DNA of 5,177 nt from Alphaproteobacteria bacterium (GCA_002401195.1 NVSI01000115.1:1-5177); one strand, 5' to 3'; numbered from the stretch's first letter, positions 1 to 4,946 are shown. Notes: generated by a model not told the origin, from the sequence alone. Translations and numbers: made by a program.

Positions 1-536
1 ATCGCTCGGCACTGCGGGCGAATGCTTTTTATTTCTGCCCAATAATGTTCAATCGCAGCCCGGTTGGATGTCAGATCAGCATAGGCAATCACCAGTTCAG
101 GCAGTCTGATTTTCAGAAGACTAAGGTTAATCCCGTAATACCCGACGGACCCGGGTATTTTGCCCCGCCGTCTGGATGCGCTATCATCGTTTGATATCAA
201 ACCAACCTTGCAAAGCGCATGCAACGAACGTTTCAACGTCGCTTCGGAAATCCCCATTTCTGTTGCAAGTTTGCGATTGCTTGCACAGACCATCGGTATA
301 CCACCATCAGTCCAGCCAATATATTTGCCGGTGGCGGGATCTTTGGTAAAACCCGTGAGGGCTGTAACAACGTCAATGTTTGTTTTTGAGAGCTGTGGAA
401 ACAACGTCCGCCCGGCCTTGTGCAAATGGCGCACAACCTCGTCACGATTGGCGGAAACATGCGGTCCCTGCTCATCGGCAAGCTTCTTATAAGCGGTGGT
501 AACTGGATCTATTTGTCGTATACCGTTCGATTGCAT
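1..536 (-). CDS. repC: RepC-like plasmid replication initiator, 5' part (runs off the left edge)
   Basis: Reading the minus strand from the ATG at 536 gives an uninterrupted frame of 178 codons that leaves the window still open, so the C-terminal part is missing. RepC proteins are usually about 400 residues, so a little under half is present. Residues 86-118 form a winged-helix-like segment: SNRKLATEMGISEAT, then LKRSLHALCKVGLIS. It is followed by an Arg-rich wing (SRRRGK, 121-126) and YGINLSLL (134-141). The order matches the RepC N-terminal pattern of SNxxL, ATLRRHLAAL, AGLI, a DS-x-RR stretch and YGFDLSPL. RepC initiates replication, and in repABC plasmids the origin lies inside repC. A weak Shine-Dalgarno (GGGG) sits six bases before the ATG. 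The antisense-RNA-like locus upstream supports the call. The N-terminal 80 residues are not recognisable, so this is a divergent member; another wHTH replication protein is possible. Confidence 0.72.
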   Translation of the reverse strand, partial: MQSNGIRQIDPVTTAYKKLADEQGPHVSANRDEVVRHLHKAGRTLFPQLSKTNIDVVTALTGFTKDPATGKYIGWTDGGIPMVCASNRKLATEMGISEATLKRSLHALCKVGLISNDDSASRRRGKIPGSVGYYGINLSLLKIRLPELVIAYADLTSNRAAIEHYWAEIKSIRPQCRA

Positions 537-617
537 TTGATACCCCGTAATGGGCAATAAATCAGCAAAAACAGCTCCGATTCGGTTGCGCAAAAATTAC
601 AAATGCGCTACAACTAT

Positions 618-647
618 CTTGACTACAACTTCCTACAGTTGTTTTTG
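618..647 (+). promoter_or_regulatory. Possible ctRNA promoter region with a short inverted repeat
   Basis: CTTGAC at 618-623 matches the -35 preference of alphaproteobacterial housekeeping promoters. It is followed by a perfect six-base inverted repeat, ACAACT (625-630) and AGTTGT (637-642), around TCCTAC. No convincing -10 is present at 16-18 bases spacing. The repeat is followed by five T residues, so it could instead be a weak terminator or part of the repC leader fold. The choice of promoter is an inference from its place before the ctRNA. Confidence 0.35.
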
Positions 648-760
648 CTGACTTTGCCCCGATGAAGACCGGCTATGCCGGAAGGTGGAAAAGTCATTTG
701 GGCGCACTGCCCGTTTTGATAATCAGGTCATCAGTTGCAAGCTGATGGCCTTTTTATTTT
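645..760 (+). ncRNA. Putative counter-transcribed RNA (ctRNA) antisense to the repC leader
   Basis: This plus-strand segment lies opposite the untranslated leader of the minus-strand repC-like gene and contains no reading frame. It carries three hairpins in order: CCGGC-TAT-GCCGG at 669-681, GGGC-GCACT-GCCC at 700-712, and a terminator stem at 726-750 followed by T5-A-T4. In repABC-family plasmids a short antisense RNA in exactly this position and orientation limits RepC synthesis by changing the leader fold. It is also the main incompatibility determinant. The 3' end is set by the terminator. The 5' end is a guess: a CTTGAC -35-like element at 618-623 would put the start near 650, but its -10 partner (about 642-647) is poor. 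The call rests on position, the absence of coding and the terminator. Confidence 0.6.
726..760 (+). terminator. Intrinsic terminator of the putative ctRNA
   Basis: The arms GGTCATCAG (726-734) and CTGATGGCC (742-750) pair over nine positions with one G-U wobble around a seven-base loop. T5-A-T4 follows at 751-760. The minus-strand side has no T tract, so it acts on plus-strand transcription, opposite in direction to repC. Confidence 0.8.
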
Positions 761-770
761 CAGCAACTCA

Positions 771-821
771 AATACATCTCTGAAGCTCAAAACACGGTCA
801 AAGTAACCATTCAATAACCAT
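771..821 (-). promoter_or_regulatory. Possible repC promoter with two in-phase direct repeats
   Basis: On the minus strand, TTGACC (796-801) is a good -35. TGTATT (771-776) is a mediocre -10 at a long 19-base spacing. Directly upstream are two exact copies of ATGGTTA (804-810 and 815-821) spaced 11 bases start to start, one helical turn, which is typical of a tandem protein binding site. A transcript from here would run through the ctRNA complement into repC. The repeats are plain in the sequence; the promoter role is inferred. Confidence 0.35.
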
Positions 822-1250
822 GTTGTCCAGGGTTTAAAATCCGGACTTAATTAATCAACACCAGCCGCTGTATGCAAAACTGGCACAAACAAGCCAACCA
901 AAGGGTGTAAAATCAACGCGATTAACTTGACAGAAAGTTATACAATTTCCAAATTCAATAGAATTTTATTATCATCAATTGATAATATACATTTTTGTAA
1001 ATATCGAGTCATAAAAAACTGCACACTCGAAAAATAGCAAAAGAATGCATTTATGACCACAACCACTTCATATACACGCGATAACATGTGATTGGCGACA
1101 AAATCAAAGTCAGTATTATTCGCAACATTTCCAAAAGTGGTATGTAATGAAGGTTTTAACATAGCGAATTCAATCAAGCCGTATAACGGCTAACGATGAG
1201 CCACATAAATGCGAATTAACTCAATATTATGGCCAATTAGGTGACTGATG

Positions 1251-1294
1251 ACATAAGATCAAACTTATGTTGTCGATCATAATATTGATGATCG
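1251..1294. repeat. Two adjacent perfect inverted repeats
   Basis: ACATAAG (1251-1257) pairs with CTTATGT (1264-1270) around six bases. Three bases later CGATCAT (1274-1280) pairs with ATGATCG (1288-1294) around AATATTG. Both have seven-base perfect arms. They could be back-to-back RNA hairpins or two dyad protein sites. A plus-strand terminator lies 66 bases downstream. Confidence 0.55.
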
Positions 1295-1360
1295 CGGCAC
1301 CATTACTGAATACCATGAAATTGCACCAAACCAGACAAACATAGCCGTGAATGACATTCC

Positions 1361-1389
1361 ATCAGGTTATTGCGCATCCTGATTTTTTT
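1361..1389 (+). terminator. Orphan intrinsic terminator
   Basis: ATCAGG (1361-1366) pairs with CCTGAT (1378-1383) around an 11-base loop and is followed by an unbroken run of seven T residues (1383-1389). The stem is short and the loop large, so efficiency is uncertain. No intact plus-strand gene precedes it, so it ends either an unrecognised small RNA or a decayed gene. Confidence 0.5.
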
Positions 1390-1502
1390 GTTTGAAGAAG
1401 AGTGATCGTGTATTCCTGAAGTGCATACTAACCCTATGCAAGTCGCGCAACATGAAAAACCAGTCGGCAGACCATATCAAAGAGAAATTGGCCTATTTCA
1501 CC

Positions 1503-1547
1503 TTATCAATTTTACTAATTATCAGTGTGCGATAATTTATCTGATAA
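1503..1547. repeat. Cluster of five TTATC/GATAA motifs
   Basis: TTATC or its complement GATAA occurs at 1503-1507, 1519-1523, 1531-1535, 1537-1541 and 1543-1547. Two copies form a perfect inverted repeat, TTATCAG (1519-1525) with CTGATAA (1541-1547). Another pair forms GATAA-T-TTATC (1531-1541). The density resembles a protein binding array or a replication/partition site, but AT-rich sequence alone can generate some of it. Confidence 0.35.
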
Positions 1548-2028
1548 CTAGCACAGCGATGAATTAGCAAATCATTTTTGAAGCCGATACCCTCTAAAAC
1601 AGTTGGATGCCACCTAACATATTCGGGATGACACTTGTATTTTATCGGTTAAAATCCGAGGCTCGAAATAATTATCGCCGTATAGTATCGTGGTTCGCCA
1701 AAATTAATGCATCCGATTCGTGAAGCCGGTGGCGGGAAAGCAAAGTAAACAGCTATAGTCCATCAATACTGATCGGGGCTGCTGATCGCTCTGTTACGTT
1801 GATTGCATGGCTTGATAAACTGGCAGCCTCTAAAATTCATCCCGTGAAGCCCGGGCCAATACAAATTGAAGCTCTTTCCCGATGTTCTATGCTGACACGA
1901 TGCCAAAAACGACAGCACGACTACAAAACGCAATAAACTAAGTCCCCTGGCCGTGGCGAATTCATCAGTTTCAAACATTTGAGCAATGAAACAACAGCAA
2001 TCCTGATACGTGATGGAGAGAAGGCATA

Positions 2029-2082
2029 ATGCCAGTCTGCAAGAATGGCTCTATAGATCCGGTATATGTTCCTATTGTTTAA
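2029..2082 (+). CDS. Possible 17-residue leader peptide or gene remnant
   Basis: ATG at 2029 opens MPVCKNGSIDPVYVPIV and stops at TAA 2080-2082. It has a good purine-rich ribosome binding site, GGAGAGAAGG (2015-2024), four bases before the ATG. The GGCATAATG context is identical to that of the 429-residue gene at the other end of the window. The ATG overlaps the TAA of an upstream open frame as TAATG, a common coupling arrangement. It ends three bases before the palindrome ahead of the toxin gene. It may be a true leader peptide or the 5' stump of a gene cut when the toxin-antitoxin cassette arrived. No family recognised. Confidence 0.3.
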   Translation: MPVCKNGSIDPVYVPIV

Positions 2083-2084
2083 TG

Positions 2085-2102
2085 TGTACTATATATGATA
2101 CA
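2085..2102 (+). promoter_or_regulatory. Putative autoregulated promoter/operator of the toxin-antitoxin operon
   Basis: TGTACTATATATGATACA is an imperfect palindrome, symmetric at 14 of 18 positions (arms TGTA/TACA, core ATATAT). A near-consensus -10, TATGAT (2094-2099), lies inside it; the matching -35 region is weak. Toxin-antitoxin operons of this type are normally repressed by the antitoxin binding a dyad over the promoter, which fits this layout. Transcription would begin about 2105, only a few bases before the ATG at 2110. Confidence 0.45.
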
Positions 2103-2109
2103 GTTGTTT

Positions 2110-2463
2110 ATGGCTGAAACCAAAATATTGCCTGCAAAGTTTTTCCAAAATGAAGCTGGAAAAATGCCGGTACGGGACTGGCTGCTTTCTCTTTCACCGG
2201 AAGATCGCAAGCTAATTGGTAACGACATTTGTACGGTGGAATTTGGCTGGCCGGTTGGAATGCCCCTTTGTCGCTCATTAAGCGGTCACAAGGGACTATG
2301 GGAGATTAGAACCAATCTCACCGACGGCCGCATAGCGCGTGTGTTTTTCTGCGTCCACCAGAGCCATATGGCTTTGTTGCACGGGATTATCAAGAAAACA
2401 CAAAAGACCCCCGACAGGGAGCTGAAAACCGCTGTAAAACGCATGAAAGGACTAGGCACATGA
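2110..2463 (+). CDS. higB: HigB-type toxin, phage Gp49-like family (RelE superfamily)
   Basis: The 117-residue product belongs to the Gp49-like/HigB family of ribosome-dependent mRNA interferases, which act in the cytoplasm and are neutralised by the antitoxin encoded next door. Family hallmarks are in order: PAKFF near the N-terminus, PVRDWLLSLSPEDRK, the block EFGWPVGMPLCRSL, then GLWEIRTNL, GRIARVFF and LLHGIIKKTQKTP with a basic C-terminal helix. The length is normal. I chose ATG 2110 (MAETK) because homologues usually begin a few residues before the PAKFF motif. The alternative in-frame ATG at 2095 lies inside the putative operator and -10. Neither start has a Shine-Dalgarno, so translation may be leaderless or nearly so. 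The stop overlaps the antitoxin start by four bases (ATGA, 2460-2463). Toxin-first order is normal for higBA. Confidence 0.88.
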   Translation: MAETKILPAKFFQNEAGKMPVRDWLLSLSPEDRKLIGNDICTVEFGWPVGMPLCRSLSGHKGLWEIRTNLTDGRIARVFFCVHQSHMALLHGIIKKTQKTPDRELKTAVKRMKGLGT

Positions 2464-2753
2464 CAGACAAACCGGAACGCGGCACATTGGGGCAGAGCTT
2501 TGGAGATTTTCTCAAGGAGGAGGGGACTTCCGAAGCCACAACCGAGCAGGCAGTTAAACGCGTCATCGCGTTTCAGCTTGCACAGGTTATGAAAGAACAA
2601 AACATTTCAAAGTCTGAAATGGCGCGTCGTCTTGAAACCAGCCGCTCCCAGATTGATCGTCTACTCGATCCCAATCAGGATGCAGTCACAATCGGCACTC
2701 TCAGTCGCGCAGCCAACGCAGTCGGACGGACGCTGAGTCTCAAGCTGTCTTGA
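2460..2753 (+). CDS. higA: HigA-type antitoxin, Xre/Cro helix-turn-helix
   Basis: The 97-residue protein is predicted to bind the preceding toxin and to repress the shared promoter. Residues 36-70 carry an Xre-type helix-turn-helix: IAFQLAQVMKEQ, then ISKSEMARRLETSRSQIDRLL, with the recognition helix near 62-70. It is followed by the usual TIGTLSRAANAVGRTLSLKL tail (77-96). The first 30 residues are polar and probably form the toxin-binding or flexible part. The start ATG overlaps the toxin stop, and an AAAGGA ribosome binding site (2446-2451) lies eight bases upstream inside the toxin gene. This allows coupled synthesis plus independent initiation, so antitoxin can exceed toxin. Length and order match HigA partners of Gp49-like toxins. 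Confidence 0.9.
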   Translation: MTDKPERGTLGQSFGDFLKEEGTSEATTEQAVKRVIAFQLAQVMKEQNISKSEMARRLETSRSQIDRLLDPNQDAVTIGTLSRAANAVGRTLSLKLS

Positions 2754-2799
2754 GAGAAGTATGAGAACAGGAAGTGTAGCTACCGCACAGAACTTATTG

Positions 2800-2839
2800 C
2801 CGAGAAAAGAGAAAGATTATCCAAATTTGATAATCTTCC
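2800..2839 (-). terminator. Probable intrinsic terminator after the 77-residue gene
   Basis: The arms 2811-2821 and 2829-2839 pair at ten of eleven positions (core AGATTATC with GATAATCT) around a seven-base loop. On the minus strand the stem is followed by pyrimidine-rich TCTTTTCTC. It begins 14 bases beyond the stop of the minus-strand gene. The stem is AT-rich and the T tract broken, so strength is doubtful. It might also stop converging higBA transcripts. Confidence 0.45.
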
Positions 2840-2851
2840 TCATGATCATGA
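2840..2851. repeat. Perfect 12-base palindrome TCATGATCATGA
   Basis: This perfect dyad sits between the ends of the converging higA and 77-residue genes, directly next to the terminator-like hairpin. It may be a protein binding site or simply part of the 3' fold. Confidence 0.35.
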
Positions 2852-2852
2852 A

Positions 2853-3086
2853 TTATTTATAGCGAATACTTACTGCATGTGAGGCGTTGTATCTCTTGTG
2901 AAAGTTTCTTGTGTTTTTTGCTACTGTTGCATCGTTGTGCCATTGCCCAAGCCATTTATTTTCATATTTACAGTAAGCCCGATAAAAGCTTGCAGCATGT
3001 GCATGGTTATAAGCGGCATAGACGCTGCCAATCGCTAGTGAAACCAATAATACACCCACAGTAACTCCTGCTTTATTTGTATTCAT
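2853..3086 (-). CDS. Small exported or membrane-anchored protein, unknown function (77 aa)
   Basis: An AGGAG Shine-Dalgarno (3093-3097) precedes the ATG at 3086 by six bases, which supports a real gene. The N-terminus is a signal-like segment: MNTNK, then a hydrophobic stretch at 6-24 (VTVGVLLVSLAIGSVYA). Possible cleavage sites follow VYA (24) or AHA (31); if uncleaved it would anchor the protein in the inner membrane. The remaining 53 residues are basic and rich in aromatics and histidine (six Tyr, two Trp, five His), with a single Cys at 39. No lipobox is seen and no family is recognised. It lies downstream of the 96-residue exported protein gene on the same strand, 93 bases away, with a GC-rich hairpin between them. 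The two may share a transcript, or the hairpin may separate them. Confidence 0.7.
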   Translation of the reverse strand: MNTNKAGVTVGVLLVSLAIGSVYAAYNHAHAASFYRAYCKYENKWLGQWHNDATVAKNTRNFHKRYNASHAVSIRYK

Positions 3087-3149
3087 GGTGATCTCCTGCT
3101 ACATTTATCATTATTATTTTGATTGTTTGACATTCATGATGAGGATGCC

Positions 3150-3173
3150 AAGCGGGCCCATGTGGGCCCGCTT
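3150..3173 (-). terminator. GC-rich perfect hairpin between the two small exported-protein genes
   Basis: AAGCGGGCCCA (3150-3160) and TGGGCCCGCTT (3163-3173) are perfect 11-base arms separated by two bases, so the loop is effectively four bases (ATGT). It lies seven bases beyond the stop of the 96-residue gene. Neither side carries a T tract, so it is not a textbook intrinsic terminator. It could be a stem-only terminator, an attenuator, or an mRNA-stabilising 3' structure that sets different levels of the two neighbours. Confidence 0.5.
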
Positions 3174-3179
3174 ATGTCA

Positions 3180-3470
3180 TTACCAAGTGATTTTAAATCC
3201 TCCGCCAGTACTTGTCTGACTCGAATTTCCATGAGTAGAAGTGGTATTTGAACGACCGTGATGAATGAAAATTTTAACTTTTGATCCAACGCGCTGGGTC
3301 ACTTTGGCGCTAACATTTGTGGTACGAGACTGTTCGTTTACAACAGTGGTTTTCACCTGAGTGGCACTCACTTCAAGAGCGCCTTTTTCTTTGTCATTTG
3401 CGAGAACAGGCTGAGCGGCGGCGATTGCCAGACCGAGAGTTGCAGCTGCAAGCGAGAGTTTCTTTTTCAT
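3180..3470 (-). CDS. Small secreted Ser/Thr-rich protein, unknown function (96 aa)
   Basis: The product opens with a classic signal peptide: MKKK, hydrophobic LSLAAATLGLAIAAAQ, and VLA at 23-25 before NDKEK. The mature chain is about 71 residues, has no Cys, and is close to 30 percent Ser plus Thr. Two Val/Thr-rich beta-like stretches (33-45 and 51-61) precede KIFIHHGRSN (66-75) and a Ser/Thr/Gly tail ending GGGFKITW. That composition suggests an extracytoplasmic beta-rich or surface protein, but I recognise no family. An AAGG ribosome binding site (3481-3484) lies ten bases before the ATG and is buried in a strong hairpin, so translation is probably regulated. The upstream 429-residue gene ends at its own terminator, so this gene needs a promoter within about 3530-3595; none is clear. 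Confidence 0.72.
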   Translation of the reverse strand: MKKKLSLAAATLGLAIAAAQPVLANDKEKGALEVSATQVKTTVVNEQSRTTNVSAKVTQRVGSKVKIFIHHGRSNTTSTHGNSSQTSTGGGFKITW

Positions 3471-3478
3471 GGCTTTGT

Positions 3479-3530
3479 AACCTTATATGCGAACCAGCCC
3501 CTTGCGGGTTCAATAAGGTTGTTTTTTCAT
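3479..3530 (-). promoter_or_regulatory. Leader hairpin masking the ribosome binding site of the 96-residue gene, with a six-codon upstream frame
   Basis: On the minus strand, AACCTTAT (3513-3520) pairs perfectly with ATAAGGTT (3479-3486), which contains the AAGG ribosome binding site. A second stem, GAACC/GGTTC (3507-3511 with 3491-3495), stacks inside it. An ATG at 3530 opens MKKQPY and stops at 3510; its codons 4-6 lie in the masking arm. A ribosome on this frame would open the hairpin, as in translational attenuation; heat melting (an RNA thermometer) is the other option. The upstream frame has no Shine-Dalgarno of its own. Read on the plus strand, the same hairpin is followed by T6 (3522-3527) and could terminate antisense transcription. 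Confidence 0.5.
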
Positions 3531-3595
3531 GCGACAAAAAATACGCCAAATCACTAATTTATGGTGAGACAATCAATTTTTGGAAGGGACATTTG

Positions 3596-3625
3596 AAAAA
3601 CGCCGCAACACAAAGGTCGCGGCGT
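3596..3625 (-). terminator. Intrinsic terminator after the 429-residue gene
   Basis: On the minus strand ACGCCGC (3619-3625) pairs with GCGGCGT (3600-3606) around a 12-base loop. The run of T residues at 3596-3600 follows. It lies about 30 bases beyond the stop codon at 3657 and should separate this gene from the small-protein genes downstream. Confidence 0.85.
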
Positions 3626-3656
3626 ATAAACAGTTAAATGGGTTGAGCGAATTGCA

Positions 3657-4946
3657 TCAGTTTTTCTGTGCAGGAGGAAGAAAGGGAACTTGGCCCGGTA
3701 GGGAGCCGGGACTAAAGAAAGTGGTACTATCTTTTGCATCTACAAACTGCATAAGAAGTTCCTGTTTAGCGTCTGTCACAAGTGACTTTGTCATCAATCG
3801 CAAGTCATTTGAGATGTCGTTGGTTACACCGGGATAGGATTTCCTGATTTTGTTGTATTGCCATTCGGCATTCACAGTAACCTGGAGAGCTCCTCGATCC
3901 AATTCAATGGCATTCTCTGTATCCGCCAATTCCTGAATACTGGTTACTACCCCTATGGATTTGAAAACATGTTGGTATTTGTTGTTAATGTCCCAAGTTT
4001 TATCAGCATAACTATCTGCCTGTGTGAATGCGTTCATATTGGAATAATTCACGTCAATCATTGCTCGAGACAGGACATCTTCTTTATTCGTGTTAGTTAA
4101 AATTATGGCCATTAATCTGGCATTCATAGTACCGGCTGCGGTGGGCGATACATATGGATATCGAAATAATCCAATCTCTGGTGCTTGTTCAAAAGACAAC
4201 GTTGAGAGGTTAAAGCTGGATGCGGTTGCATCATCTGGTAATTGAAACGTCGACAGCCCAACAACAAGAGCAATAACAGCAGCAGTACTACAACGGATTT
4301 TTGGCATTGAAATAGCGTGTCCAGAAGGTGTGGTGACGACCATCTTATTACTGTCTTTGGAAAGAGAAATTGGCCTTTTGCTGTCTGGGCCATAATGCTT
4401 GATCATGAATGATTTCAGATCAAGCCCTTCCGGTGAATTTAAGGCAAGAACAGCCTCCTTAAACGCCACGGTAGGATTGAACACTCGGGGTGAGCTGGTT
4501 GTAGCGCCCTTCCAATCAGTGAACAGCTTTGAGCGCACCAGTGCAGTTAGATGGGTATCAATCGAGGTTTTCTTTGCCGAAGCTCGCTCAGGAGTTGATG
4601 CTTCCATTAATTGAGATATGTAGGTTAACGCGTTGCTGGGAATCGCTCGGCCACAGCCCATGTTAGCATTGACCAATCGCAATTCAGCGACCAGCCGTTT
4701 GGCAGTTTTTATTGTGTTGGCCAGACGTTTTGGATCCTCAGTTTTTTTCTTCTCTTTAACAAGAGCACGTATCGCCGGAAGCCAATTTTCTTCAAAACAC
4801 AGAGAGATGATAACCTTGGTGGTGCGGAGCATCGCATCACGGATGACGAGTTCATTACCAGTACTCGCGATGTGTGTAGCGCTAATGAGCATCGCAAGGC
4901 GGTTATCATAATAATCGGCGATTGCCTGGTAAGCCAGAATAGTCAT
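3657..4946 (-). CDS. Uncharacterised 429-residue protein with a central membrane segment
   Basis: This is the largest complete gene in the window and I do not recognise it. A very strong ribosome binding site, GGAGGAGG (4951-4958), lies four bases before the ATG, and an intrinsic terminator follows the stop. Residues 1-213 are soluble-looking, mostly helical and basic (KEKKK at 65-69, then KRLANTIKTAKRLVAELRL at 73-91), with Cys at 50 and 98. One hydrophobic segment at about 218-236 (CSTAAVIALVVGLSTFQL) follows basic residues K216 and R218. The last 190 residues are polar, Asn/Thr-rich and Cys-free, ending in a Pro-rich tail (PGSLPGQVPFLPP). This predicts a single-pass protein with the N-terminal half in the cytoplasm and the C-terminal half outside. 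The segment from M214 with ATA-SS at 240-244 also looks like an internal signal peptide, but no ribosome binding site precedes that ATG. Confidence 0.82.
   Translation of the reverse strand: MTILAYQAIADYYDNRLAMLISATHIASTGNELVIRDAMLRTTKVIISLCFEENWLPAIRALVKEKKKTEDPKRLANTIKTAKRLVAELRLVNANMGCGRAIPSNALTYISQLMEASTPERASAKKTSIDTHLTALVRSKLFTDWKGATTSSPRVFNPTVAFKEAVLALNSPEGLDLKSFMIKHYGPDSKRPISLSKDSNKMVVTTPSGHAISMPKIRCSTAAVIALVVGLSTFQLPDDATASSFNLSTLSFEQAPEIGLFRYPYVSPTAAGTMNARLMAIILTNTNKEDVLSRAMIDVNYSNMNAFTQADSYADKTWDINNKYQHVFKSIGVVTSIQELADTENAIELDRGALQVTVNAEWQYNKIRKSYPGVTNDISNDLRLMTKSLVTDAKQELLMQFVDAKDSTTFFSPGSLPGQVPFLPPAQKN

Larger units (their letters stand above)
822..2084. other. Gene-poor, AT-rich intergenic region
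   Basis: I find no convincing intact gene across about 1.26 kb. The longest frames (minus 938-1177 and minus 1763-1978) lack a ribosome binding site and a recognisable protein pattern. What can be seen: inverted repeats at 968-986, 1177-1191, 1251-1270 and 1274-1294; an orphan plus-strand terminator at 1361-1389; a GATAA/TTATC cluster at 1503-1547; and a probably broken plus-strand frame at 1724-2029. No repA or repB remnant is recognisable, although those genes would normally lie on this side of repC. The mixture of stops and hairpins fits decayed coding DNA or a non-coding maintenance region. Confidence 0.6.

Noticed and set aside
160..492. Plus-strand open frame of 110 codons
   Set aside because: It lies entirely opposite the repC-like gene, whose frame is longer, open across the window edge and matches a family pattern.
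825..846. Imperfect palindrome GTCC...GGAC around TTTAAA
   Set aside because: Only the outer four and inner three pairs are solid; mismatches inside make it too weak to call.
927..944. TTGACA followed by TATACA, resembling a promoter
   Set aside because: The two hexamers are only six bases apart, far too close for sigma factor recognition.
938..1177. Minus-strand frame of 79 codons
   Set aside because: No Shine-Dalgarno, AT-rich low-complexity composition and no recognisable protein pattern; treated as chance.
1763..1978. Minus-strand frame with a lipobox-like LASC near its N-terminus
   Set aside because: No ribosome binding site, a charged stretch before the hydrophobic part, and an unconvincing remainder; the opposite strand reads more like coding.
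822..2084. Search for CRISPR repeats, tRNA genes, insertion-sequence ends and repABC-type parS sites
   Set aside because: No regularly spaced repeats, no cloverleaf, no paired terminal inverted repeats with target duplications, and no site fitting the GTTNNNNGCNNNNAAC parS pattern were seen by eye.
2286..2600. Minus-strand frame opposite higB and higA
   Set aside because: Shadow of two confidently identified genes.
2879..3064. Plus-strand Cys-rich 61-codon frame
   Set aside because: Opposite the 77-residue gene, which has a good ribosome binding site; this frame has none.
4124..4393. Minus-strand frame with a poly-Leu run
   Set aside because: Out-of-frame shadow of the hydrophobic segment of the 429-residue gene.
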